This document shows, piece by piece, positions 1-6,813 of a DNA stretch of 7,997 nucleotides (its first letter is position 1; each line of letters starts with the position of its first letter). Origin of the DNA: Desulfobacterales bacterium (GTDB taxonomy: Bacteria > Desulfobacterota > Dissulfuribacteria > Dissulfuribacterales > JAMONC01); the NCBI GenBank assembly GCA_027066725.1, contig JAMONC010000206.1, forward strand, positions 1-7,997, given 5' to 3'. The notes under the pieces were generated by a model. It saw only the letters and a program-made list of their open reading frames with translations, made no database searches and had not been told where the DNA came from. A program made the position numbers and the translations under genes.

Positions 1-1
1 G

Positions 2-571
2 GGCTATTGGAGAGATGTAGGTACTATTCAGGCATATTGGGATGCTAATATGGATCTTTTAAGACCAGAAGAAAGTGGCCTTATGCCACAGGCTTGGGGA
101 ATTGTAACAAATGTAGAGGCAGAAGAGCTTCCCTATGATCGTCCTCCTATATATGTGTCTCCTACTAGCGAACTAATTGCATCTTCTGTAGCACCTGGTT
201 GTGTAATAAAGGGTAGGGTTTGTCATTGTGTGCTTTCACCTGGAGTGATAGTTGAAGAAGGTGCAGTAGTTGAGGATTCTGTTTTGATGCATGATACAGT
301 AGTTGAATCAGGTGCAGTAGTAAGAAGGGTGATTGCAGATAAGTTAGTTAGAATCGGACGTTCTTCAACTGTTGGATTTGGCAATCCAGATATCAAAAAC
401 ATATGTTATCCTAAACATCTCTATACTGGTCTTACCTTAATCGGCAAATGGTCACAGATACCTGCTGGTGCAAGAGTGGGGACTAATTGTATTATTGCAC
501 CAAGAATAAATGAAAATGATTGGCCTGCTGATAAGAGATTACAAGATGGAAGATGTCTTGGAATAGAATAG
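2..571 (+). CDS. glgC: Glucose-1-phosphate adenylyltransferase (ADP-glucose pyrophosphorylase), C-terminal part
   Basis: GlgC makes ADP-glucose from ATP and glucose-1-phosphate, the committed step of bacterial glycogen synthesis in the cytoplasm. The gene enters from the left edge: the frame is open from base 2 and reads GYWRDVGTIQAYWDANMDLL, a typical GlgC signature joining the catalytic domain to the C-terminal domain. About 189 residues are present, against roughly 400-430 for a whole GlgC, so the nucleotide-binding half lies outside the window. The visible part carries the EESGLMPQAWG and VSPTSELIASS stretches, then hexapeptide-like repeats of a left-handed beta-helix (SVAPGCVIKGRVCHCVLSPGV, then EEGAVVEDSVLMHDTVVESG). 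The ATG at base 50 is internal, not the start. It ends with TAG. The next gene follows on the same strand 35 bp later. The family call is firm; allosteric behaviour cannot be judged. Confidence 0.96.
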   Translation, partial: GYWRDVGTIQAYWDANMDLLRPEESGLMPQAWGIVTNVEAEELPYDRPPIYVSPTSELIASSVAPGCVIKGRVCHCVLSPGVIVEEGAVVEDSVLMHDTVVESGAVVRRVIADKLVRIGRSSTVGFGNPDIKNICYPKHLYTGLTLIGKWSQIPAGARVGTNCIIAPRINENDWPADKRLQDGRCLGIE

Positions 572-587
572 AGAGTTAACAAGAGTT

Positions 588-595
588 AAGGGGGA
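588..595 (+). promoter_or_regulatory. Ribosome binding site supporting the GTG start of the CobD-like gene
   Basis: AAGGGGGA lies 11 bases before the GTG at 607. No ATG lies nearby in frame, and the HGG motif that normally opens CobD proteins begins four residues after this GTG, so both signals support the GTG start. Confidence 0.65.
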
Positions 596-606
596 AAGAT
601 CTTTTA

Positions 607-1671
607 GTGTTTAAGGGTCATGGTGGTGCCTGGTATAAGTTAAAGCAAGATAAAGAGATATTAGATTTTAGTAGTAATGTAAATCCACTTGGCCCTCCAG
701 TTGGTATATGGCCACTTATAAGATCGAAACTAGATACCTTAAAGAGGCTTCCTGAGCTAGATGCCTTTTCTCTACGTAGGTCTTTAGCTAATAAATTTGG
801 TATTAAAGAGGATAATATACTAGTTGCTTCTGGTACGAGTGAATTTATATATCTATTCCCTTTTATATTTAGATCTTCTTGCGTTTATATGCCTATTCCA
901 ACCTATGCAGATTATCAAAGCTCTTCTATTTCGGCAGGCTTAAGGGTTTACCCTCTTGGGCGGTGGAAGATATTTCCTGAGGATGAAGACTATTTCCCAA
1001 AGGTTATAAAAGATATTAAACCTAATAGCCTCATTTATATATGTAATCCTAATAATCCTACAGGAGAATTTATCCCACCAAAGTTACTAATATCTTTGAT
1101 ATCTAGTGTTAAAGATTCTATATGGATTATAGATGAGTCTTATATAGAGTTTATTGGAGATGATCAAATATGTTCTCTTATTTCAGATAATATGCCTTCA
1201 AATTTGATTGTCTTAAGGTCATTTTCAAAGATATATGGATTGCCTGGTTTGAGATTGGGTGTTCTTGTTGCAGAAAAGAGATTAGCAGAGAAGGTTGAGT
1301 CTTTTCTTAGGCCATGGGCAGTAAGTTCAATAGCTATTGAGGCAGGTAAGGAGCTTTTAACCTATGAATTTTATATAAAAAGTGTAAGGGAGTTTTGTCA
1401 AAACCAAAAAGAGTTTCTGTTAAAGTCTTTAGATTTTCATCCATTTCTTAATCCAATTGCCAAAGATGCACACTTTTTTCTAATTCAAGTAAAAGCCCCT
1501 TGGAGTGTAAAATGGTTATGTGAAAAACTGTATTCTTTTAACGTCCTGGTACGGGATTGTTCTAACTTTATAGGGCTTTCAAATGAATTTATTAGAATAA
1601 GTCCAGGCAATATAGAAGAAAATAAAAGGCTTGTTCAAATACTTTTTTCTCTTATAGACTCTAAGCCTTAA
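607..1671 (+). CDS. cobD: Threonine-phosphate decarboxylase-like PLP enzyme (CobD; HisC-related)
   Basis: This is a fold-type I PLP enzyme of 354 residues. CobD decarboxylates L-threonine O-3-phosphate to (R)-1-aminopropan-2-ol O-2-phosphate, the linker of the cobamide lower loop. Seen in the protein: HGG at residues 5-7 and ILDFSSNVNPLGPP near 18-31, the N-terminal pattern typical of CobD; NPNNPTG at 147-153; the PLP-ring aspartate D176 in DESYIEF; and the Schiff-base lysine K208 in SFSKIYGLPGLRLG. HisC (histidinol-phosphate aminotransferase) has the same core motifs and length, so HisC activity is the main alternative, but HisC lacks the opening HGG. It starts with GTG, lies 35 bp behind glgC on the same strand, and may be cotranscribed. 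No other cobamide gene is visible here. Its 3' end overlaps the convergent small gene by 11 bp. Confidence 0.8.
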   Translation: MFKGHGGAWYKLKQDKEILDFSSNVNPLGPPVGIWPLIRSKLDTLKRLPELDAFSLRRSLANKFGIKEDNILVASGTSEFIYLFPFIFRSSCVYMPIPTYADYQSSSISAGLRVYPLGRWKIFPEDEDYFPKVIKDIKPNSLIYICNPNNPTGEFIPPKLLISLISSVKDSIWIIDESYIEFIGDDQICSLISDNMPSNLIVLRSFSKIYGLPGLRLGVLVAEKRLAEKVESFLRPWAVSSIAIEAGKELLTYEFYIKSVREFCQNQKEFLLKSLDFHPFLNPIAKDAHFFLIQVKAPWSVKWLCEKLYSFNVLVRDCSNFIGLSNEFIRISPGNIEENKRLVQILFSLIDSKP

Positions 1672-1993
1672 TGTTGTTTTCTTTTAGCATATTTTCTATA
1701 AATTCTATTATAAAATCTGTTTGTTTTTTATTTGCGTAAGATATACATTTACATCTAATTTTATTTCTACTTCTTACTAAAAATTCAAATCTTACATCTC
1801 TTCTTCTAAGTTCTATACCTATACAATGAGGTTTACACTCCTTATGTTTTTGCTGCAATTCACTACATATCTCTTCAGGGATATGTAGCCAATACATACC
1901 ATCTAATCCAGCAGGTTCACAATATTTATCCAGATGTTCCTTTATACGTTTTTGTTCTTCTGGATTTAGTTGATCTATAACATATTGTTTCAT
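1661..1993 (-). CDS. Small six-cysteine protein of unknown function, last gene of the leftward operon
   Basis: I do not recognise a named family. The 110-residue protein has no signal peptide or membrane segment and is probably cytoplasmic. A helical, charged N-terminus (NPEEQKRIKEHLDKY) is followed by a compact domain with GLDGMYWLHIPEEIC near residues 29-43 and RFEFLVRSRNKIRCKCISYA near 68-87. Cysteines lie at 25, 43, 53, 57, 81 and 83. H50, C53, H56, C57 and the C81-x-C83 pair could bind a metal or Fe-S centre, but this is inference. It is very likely a real gene: AAGGAG sits six bases before the ATG, it follows the secretion-type ATPase gene after 25 bp, and its composition looks protein-like. 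From memory, similar small proteins occur in Desulfobacterota, but I could not check. Its end overlaps the convergent CobD-like gene by 11 bp. Confidence 0.8.
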   Translation of the reverse strand: MKQYVIDQLNPEEQKRIKEHLDKYCEPAGLDGMYWLHIPEEICSELQQKHKECKPHCIGIELRRRDVRFEFLVRSRNKIRCKCISYANKKQTDFIIEFIENMLKENNIKA

Positions 1994-2001
1994 AGATTAC
2001 T

Positions 2002-2007
2002 CCTTAA
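2002..2007 (-). promoter_or_regulatory. Strong Shine-Dalgarno site of the small six-cysteine gene
   Basis: On the minus strand the sequence reads AAGGAGTAATCT followed by ATG at 1993. This is a near-consensus site with six-base spacing. It fixes the start of the 110-residue protein and argues that this small frame is translated. Confidence 0.75.
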
Positions 2008-2018
2008 GTCTAATATAC

Positions 2019-3476
2019 TCAGTCTGATTTAGTTGTAGCAATTACCTCTTCAGCAGTTGTAATCCCTTGTTTGATCAATTCATATCCATGCTCAAACATG
2101 GTCTTATAGCCATATTTTGTTGCCTCTTTTTTTATGTCAAAGGCAGAGGCCTTTTTATTAATTAGTCTTCTTATGGGATCATTTATGGGCATTATTTCAA
2201 ATACACCAATTCTTCCCTTATATCCTGTATAAAAACAGTCTTTACAGCCCTGTCCTTTTTCATACTCGTCTAGTTCAAGACCCGCATTTTCAAAAAAATT
2301 TCTTATATGGTCTTGTGCTTTTATCCTTGTTTTACATTTAGGACATATTTTTCTTACAAGTCTTTGCCCAACCACAACCAATAAGGATGATGAAATAAGA
2401 AATGGCTCTACCTCCATATCAATTAATCTTGCAGCAGCAGTAGGTGCATCATTGGTATGTAGGGTAGAGATTACTAAATGGCCTGTTAGTGCTGCTTCAA
2501 CAGCAGCCTTAGCTGTTTCTTGGTCACGTATTTCACCTACCATAATAATATCTGGGTCTTGTCTTAAAAATGAACGAATTGCATTGGCAAAAGTAATATT
2601 AATAGAAGGATTTACTTGTACTTGAGTTACATTATCTATGTGATATTCTACAGGATCTTCTATAGTCAAAACATTTTTGTTTTCTCTATCCATTTCTAAC
2701 AAAGAGGCATATAATGTAGTAGTTTTTCCACTACCTGTTGGTCCTGTAACAAGTATGATGCCATTAGGTTTAAATAGATAGTGTCTATATATAGTTAGCA
2801 TCTCAGGTGGCATACCGATATTGTCTAAATTAAACATCTGTCTAGTTTTTTCTAGTATTCTTAGTACAGCCTTTTCTCCATTTACTGATGGTATTATAGA
2901 AACTCTTATATCAATATCTCTATTACCTATTTTTAGATGTATTCTTCCATCTTGTGGTTTTCTGGTTTCGGCGATATTAAGATCAGAAATAATTTTAAGG
3001 CGTGCTAACACAGCTTCTTGGATATTTTTAGGGAATCTTTTGTATGTAGTTAACTGTCCATCTATCCTAAATCTAACAATAAAGTTGTTATTTTGTCCTT
3101 CAAAATGGATATCACTAGCATTGTTTCTGACAGCATTTATTATTATTTGATTAACAAGTTTTATGATTGGAGGATCTTCATAAGACGATGCAAGTATATC
3201 TGAAGTATCTTGATCTTCTTCATTGTCTATATTCTTTTCAAAGCCTTGAATATCTTGATCTTGTAATTGTTCTAATTTATCTAAAATAAATTTTTTATCT
3301 GTAGGTATAAATTGACAATCTTTTAGCCCTAAATAAAAGGCTAACAGGTGACTCTTTTTTAATCCATCTGAATTACAAAAGTAAAAGACGGGTTTTTGTT
3401 CCTCAATTTCAACAATAAAATCTGTTCTATTAGGGAACTGGTTATATATAGATAAAATCTTTTCTTGTAATTCCAT
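2019..3476 (-). CDS. GspE/PilB/PulE-family secretion or type IV pilus assembly ATPase, short N-terminus
   Basis: This is a hexameric AAA-like ATPase that powers pilus or pseudopilus assembly at the cytoplasmic face of the inner membrane. All catalytic elements are present: SDIHFE at 121-126 opening the conserved N2 domain, Walker A GPTGSGKT at 245-252, the aspartate box TIEDPVEY at 271-278, Walker B IIMVGEIRD at 310-318, the histidine box TGHLVISTLHTND at 331-343, and the tetracysteine zinc site C378, C381, C411 and C414. It has 485 residues, against about 560-570 for a usual GspE or PilB. The missing part is N-terminal: only about 100 divergent residues precede the conserved core, with an acidic linker at 80-100 and no evident complete MshEN domain. 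No pilin, PilC/GspF, PilM or secretin gene is nearby, so the partner machine is unknown. It starts 10 bp behind the MscS-like gene. The zinc site and full Walker B argue against PilT. Confidence 0.94.
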   Translation of the reverse strand: MELQEKILSIYNQFPNRTDFIVEIEEQKPVFYFCNSDGLKKSHLLAFYLGLKDCQFIPTDKKFILDKLEQLQDQDIQGFEKNIDNEEDQDTSDILASSYEDPPIIKLVNQIIINAVRNNASDIHFEGQNNNFIVRFRIDGQLTTYKRFPKNIQEAVLARLKIISDLNIAETRKPQDGRIHLKIGNRDIDIRVSIIPSVNGEKAVLRILEKTRQMFNLDNIGMPPEMLTIYRHYLFKPNGIILVTGPTGSGKTTTLYASLLEMDRENKNVLTIEDPVEYHIDNVTQVQVNPSINITFANAIRSFLRQDPDIIMVGEIRDQETAKAAVEAALTGHLVISTLHTNDAPTAAARLIDMEVEPFLISSSLLVVVGQRLVRKICPKCKTRIKAQDHIRNFFENAGLELDEYEKGQGCKDCFYTGYKGRIGVFEIMPINDPIRRLINKKASAFDIKKEATKYGYKTMFEHGYELIKQGITTAEEVIATTKSD

Positions 3477-3486
3477 ATTAGACTCT

Positions 3487-5703
3487 TTAATTTTTATCTA
3501 TTTTAATTGTAATAGGTGATATACTATCTAGATGTACATCCCTTTGGGGAAATGCAATTACAATATTTTCTTTTCTAAACAACTCATCAATCTTAAAACG
3601 AACTTCACTTGCTATAATCTCTCTTTCAAGGATCTTTTTTAAGCTAATCCAAAAATATAATTTAAATATAAGAGCATTATCGCCAAAGTCTTTAAATATT
3701 ACAAGAGGATCAGGCTTTTTTAAGGTATTTTCACATTGTTCTACCGCATCAATAAGTAATTTTTCCACTTTTTTTACTGGAGAGCCATACGCTACTCCTA
3801 CATTTATACTAATTCTTATCCGTCTATCAGACAAAGTCCAATTAGTTATATTTTTTTCTAAAAAGGAAGAGTTTGGAACCAAAATATGTATATTACCAAT
3901 TGTTCTTATCCTGGTACATCTAGCCCCTATTTCTTCAACAATTCCAGCTTTACCTTCGATTTCAATAATATCACCGATACTAATAGGTCTTTCTGCCATC
4001 ATGATAAAGCCACTTATAAAGTTGTTAATAAGATTTTGGGCACCAAAACCAATACCTATAGCAAGCGCACCACCTAAGAATGCAAATGCTTCAAGTGGGA
4101 TATGGACGATTTTAAGAGCTAATAATGCAACTAGTGTAATTAGTATATAAAAAGTTATTTTTTCTATAGCAGATATAGTGGTATCTTCAAGTTGTGTAGA
4201 ATTAATCAAATGAATACGAAGTTTTTTTACAGAATATCTTGATGCTAATATGCCTAAAATCAATACAATTATGGCTACTATTAATTTTTTAAGTGTTACA
4301 GGACTATTATCAATAGTCCAAATAGAAAAATCTAAGAGTTTACTTATAGTAGTTGTTATGGTTAATAAGGTTTTTTCAACACTAGTTTGGCTAAGTTTAT
4401 AATCTATTTGATTTAAAAGTCTTTGTTCAAGGGCTATAGTTTTAAATAAGTAGATAATATATTCTATTCTTGTTTGAGCCCTTTCTCTAAGTGCTTGTTC
4501 GAGAGATATAAGTGCCTGTTTAAGCTTATAATTTAGATTAGGTGTTTGTAATTGATTATCTAAAAGAGCAAGCTGTGATTGTAAAGTTATTTGATAATTT
4601 TGTTGTAAATTTAATATTTCTGTTAGTTCATTAATAGTGTCTTTGATCTTATGTTTTAATTTTAATAATTTTTTAATTGGTAAATTTTGATTTAATAATT
4701 GATAACGCTGTATCCATATATCCCTTTGTTTATCTAAAAGTTTTAATATCTCTTCGTATTCTTGTAACATTAACTGAATAGTCTTTAACCATGCTTGTTG
4801 CGCTTTTATTTCTGTAGCTATAGTTGATTTATTTTTAACAAAGCGTGACTTTTCAATTATAGATCTCCATAATTTTTCTTCTTGTTTTTGTTTAATTAAT
4901 AAGCTATCAATTTTCTTTTTTATTTCTCTTTTTTTCTTTTCAATGGCTTGAAGTTGTTTGTTAAGATCATTCTTATCAAAGTAGAGGTGTTTTTTTACCC
5001 AATTTGCCTGATAATTTAGGATTTCTTTATTTAGCTCTAAAATTTTTAGATTAAGTTTTAGATTTTCTAATCTAATCTCTAAAATTTTAGTATTTAAATT
5101 TTGAATAATAGTATCTAAATCTCTGTTATTTAGTTGATTGAAATTTATTTCTATATTGTTAGTTGTATTAGATGTTTGATTTAATAGATTTTTTACTAGT
5201 TTAATATCCAATCTTTGTGTTTCAATCTCTTGATTAATGCTGGCTATTTGATCTAGTAAATTATCATAAAATGATAAGTTATATGGTGGTTTTTGATTTG
5301 GTTTTATAGAGTTAATATCATCTAATCTATTTTTTATTTGTTTTAGTTCAAATTTTAAAGTGTTTTGTTTTTTTATTAGACTTTCTAAATGTAGATATAA
5401 TAATTTTATAAATTTTAATTTAGATACATCCAGATTCAAATTTTTATTTGAGTTGTTTATAAATTTGTTTAGATTAGTTATTATTAATTCTATTTTATTT
5501 ATATCGAGTTCATTTATATCCGGTATATCCGATTTGGTATCTTGTAGTGATTTACTTTTTGTATCAAAAAAAGAGGGTAACTCTTTAGTAGATATTTGGG
5601 AGAATGCATTTCTATCTAATCCAACAAAGAGGAAGATTAATATAAGGGTAGATAAGAATAGTTTTTCTAAGTAATTTTTTGCACTATAAGGGGATATCAA
5701 CAT
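3487..5703 (-). CDS. MscS-family mechanosensitive channel with long N-terminal periplasmic coiled coil
   Basis: MscS-type channels open under membrane tension and release solutes during hypo-osmotic shock. The 738-residue protein begins with a likely signal peptide (hydrophobic core LFLSTLILIFLFVG at 15-28, possible cleavage after AFS near 35). Residues about 60-450 are rich in Leu, Ile, Lys, Asn and Gln and are predicted by eye to be a long, mostly coiled-coil periplasmic region. Membrane helices lie near 472-489 and 515-532, followed by the pore helix at about 537-568 with the Gly/Ala pattern FLGGALAIGIGFGAQNLINN and the MscS signature ERPISIGDIIEIEG at 571-584. The C-terminal cytoplasmic vestibule runs to about 725. 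Its size resembles MscK/KefA-like large members rather than the 286-residue E. coli MscS, but with fewer membrane helices than MscK. The ATG lies inside the end of the polyferredoxin gene (20 bp overlap) without a clear ribosome binding site, which suggests coupled translation. The coiled-coil part is especially AT-rich. Confidence 0.93.
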   Translation of the reverse strand: MLISPYSAKNYLEKLFLSTLILIFLFVGLDRNAFSQISTKELPSFFDTKSKSLQDTKSDIPDINELDINKIELIITNLNKFINNSNKNLNLDVSKLKFIKLLYLHLESLIKKQNTLKFELKQIKNRLDDINSIKPNQKPPYNLSFYDNLLDQIASINQEIETQRLDIKLVKNLLNQTSNTTNNIEINFNQLNNRDLDTIIQNLNTKILEIRLENLKLNLKILELNKEILNYQANWVKKHLYFDKNDLNKQLQAIEKKKREIKKKIDSLLIKQKQEEKLWRSIIEKSRFVKNKSTIATEIKAQQAWLKTIQLMLQEYEEILKLLDKQRDIWIQRYQLLNQNLPIKKLLKLKHKIKDTINELTEILNLQQNYQITLQSQLALLDNQLQTPNLNYKLKQALISLEQALRERAQTRIEYIIYLFKTIALEQRLLNQIDYKLSQTSVEKTLLTITTTISKLLDFSIWTIDNSPVTLKKLIVAIIVLILGILASRYSVKKLRIHLINSTQLEDTTISAIEKITFYILITLVALLALKIVHIPLEAFAFLGGALAIGIGFGAQNLINNFISGFIMMAERPISIGDIIEIEGKAGIVEEIGARCTRIRTIGNIHILVPNSSFLEKNITNWTLSDRRIRISINVGVAYGSPVKKVEKLLIDAVEQCENTLKKPDPLVIFKDFGDNALIFKLYFWISLKKILEREIIASEVRFKIDELFRKENIVIAFPQRDVHLDSISPITIKIDKN

Positions 5704-6679
5704 AAAATTGTTTTAACATCTCTATAGGTACTTGAGTTTGCCAGTGTCCAGTAATTTCTGCTATAATCCATACTCCTAGAAAGACACCGACTATCATAAC
5801 AGGAAGTAACCATAATGGCATCCTTTTTTTGTTGAGGAATTTTAATTGTAAACAATCTTCTACTGGGCATGCTGAGATACATTTTAGACATCCATAACAT
5901 TCTGGTGTTCTAATAACTTCTTTATTAAAAATATCTATACAGGCAGGACATGCCAATTTACATTTTTTACATTTTATACAAAGCTCCTCTTCCCTCTTTA
6001 TTGTTGTAGGGCTAAAATAAGCTAATATCCCTAGTAAAGCCCCATAAGGACAAAGATATTTACACCAAAAATTCCTAATTATAATAGATAATATGGCAAG
6101 TGAAAGAAGTATAATAATTGTTAACTTAGATGGATGAAGGAAAAACGATAACATCCTTGCATCTACAGAGATATTATAAGGGCTATTAATAAATTGTTTT
6201 ACTGCTGCTATATTCATTTGCCAAAATATCATATATATAAAAAATGCTAGCCCTAAATATTTTATAGGTTTTAAGGTCATATCTAGCCACTTAGGAAGGC
6301 AGATTGCTAGCTTTAGTTTGCGTCCTAATCTTTCTAATAAATTAGATACTAGCCCCACAGGACATATCCAGCCACAAAAGCCTTTTCTGAATAAAAGGGC
6401 TATCAACATAGCTGTTAAGAGTATAGTTAGCCCTGCTGGATGAATCCTGGCATATTGTCCAGAATAAAGGAACATTCTTAAAGAGGCCAAGGCACTTATT
6501 GGTAAAAATGCCTCTACAGAAGAGGGCCTATTTACAAAAACTTTTGAATGTCCTGTTGCCCAAAGAAGAAACATATAAAATTTATAACCTATAAATATAC
6601 AATAACTTGCAAACAAAAATCGAATAGTTTCCCTTAATAAAGGTATATTTCTGTTTATATCTTTTTTGATTATCTTCAT
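5684..6679 (-). CDS. Membrane-bound 4Fe-4S polyferredoxin (NapH/YccM/NosR-C-terminal type)
   Basis: This 331-residue integral membrane protein probably passes electrons between the quinone pool and a soluble or periplasmic redox partner. Five membrane helices are likely, near residues 20-42, 82-98, 138-155, 183-202 and 289-308. Two CxxxCP motifs typical of this family follow membrane helices: FCGWICPVG (C102, C106) and WCKYLCPYG (C206, C210). Two ferredoxin-type 4Fe-4S motifs follow: C234-C237-C240-C244 and C261-C264-C267-C271. Charge distribution puts the N-terminus, both CxxxCP motifs and the clusters in the cytoplasm, as in NapH. Length and layout match NapH/YccM-like proteins, but none of the usual neighbours (napG, napA, nosR) is here, so the acceptor is unknown. 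It is the first gene of the leftward operon: GGAG sits seven bases before the ATG, a promoter lies close upstream, and the MscS-like gene overlaps its end. Confidence 0.92.
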   Translation of the reverse strand: MKIIKKDINRNIPLLRETIRFLFASYCIFIGYKFYMFLLWATGHSKVFVNRPSSVEAFLPISALASLRMFLYSGQYARIHPAGLTILLTAMLIALLFRKGFCGWICPVGLVSNLLERLGRKLKLAICLPKWLDMTLKPIKYLGLAFFIYMIFWQMNIAAVKQFINSPYNISVDARMLSFFLHPSKLTIIILLSLAILSIIIRNFWCKYLCPYGALLGILAYFSPTTIKREEELCIKCKKCKLACPACIDIFNKEVIRTPECYGCLKCISACPVEDCLQLKFLNKKRMPLWLLPVMIVGVFLGVWIIAEITGHWQTQVPIEMLKQFYVDIPL

Positions 6680-6683
6680 TTAT

Positions 6684-6688
6684 GGCTC
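6684..6688 (-). promoter_or_regulatory. Ribosome binding site of the polyferredoxin gene
   Basis: The minus strand reads CGGAG, then CCATAA and a further A before the ATG at 6679. Spacing is normal and supports this start over any internal ATG. Confidence 0.6.
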
Positions 6689-6704
6689 CGTTCTTTTTTA
6701 AGAA

Positions 6705-6733
6705 ATTAAAATAAATAAAACTATCTTTTACAA
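6705..6733 (-). promoter_or_regulatory. Sigma70-like promoter of the polyferredoxin-MscS-ATPase operon
   Basis: On the minus strand TTGTAA (-35, four of six consensus bases; 6733-6728) is followed by exactly 17 bases and TTTAAT (-10, five of six; 6710-6705). Transcription would begin about 20 bases before the polyferredoxin ATG. It is the only promoter-like site I found ahead of the four leftward genes 6679 to 1661, whose junctions leave little room for others. AT-rich DNA makes chance matches common, so this is a moderate call. Confidence 0.55.
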
Positions 6734-6736
6734 TGA

Positions 6737-6800
6737 GAAATGTATGAAGTGCATTATATTATTATGAAATGTAAAGTGAGATGATATTCTAAGGTGAGAT
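6737..6800. repeat. Short direct repeats upstream of the polyferredoxin operon promoter
   Basis: GAAATGTA occurs at 6737-6744 and again at 6766-6773 (29 bp apart), each followed by an AAGTG-like continuation. GTGAGAT occurs at 6776-6782 and 6794-6800 (18 bp apart). They lie directly behind the -35 box of the operon promoter, between it and the end of the PAS-LytTR regulator gene. LytTR proteins usually bind paired direct repeats, so these could be an activator site. Their spacing is not the about 21 bp usual for LytTR pairs, and short repeats in AT-rich DNA may arise by chance. Confidence 0.4.
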
Positions 6801-6813
6801 TTAAGTAAAGGAA

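Noticed and set aside
572..589. Tandem AGAGTTAA repeat between glgC and the CobD-like gene
   Set aside because: There are only two eight-base copies 10 bp apart with no further structure; too short to call a regulatory repeat.
2821..3150. Open frame of 109 codons on the + strand inside the ATPase gene
   Set aside because: It lies antisense to the strongly conserved GspE/PilB core, has no ribosome binding site, and its translation looks like a shadow of AT-rich coding DNA.
5083..5094. 12-bp palindrome CTAAAATTTTAG
   Set aside because: It sits inside the coiled-coil coding region, where repeated Leu, Ile, Asn and Lys codons in AT-rich DNA produce such palindromes by chance.
5360..5674. Open frame of 104 codons on the + strand opposite the MscS-like N-terminus
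   Set aside because: It is antisense to the coiled-coil region; its Phe/Ile/Ser-rich product reflects the reversed Lys/Asn/Leu codons, and no start signal is visible.
5697..5900. Open frame of 67 codons on the - strand in another frame of the polyferredoxin gene
   Set aside because: It overlaps the ferredoxin motifs of the real gene and has no family resemblance or ribosome binding site.
6691..6704. TTCTT-TTTT-AAGAA inverted repeat as a terminator
   Set aside because: The stem is only five mostly A/T pairs and it lies downstream of the operon promoter's -10 box, so a terminator makes little sense.
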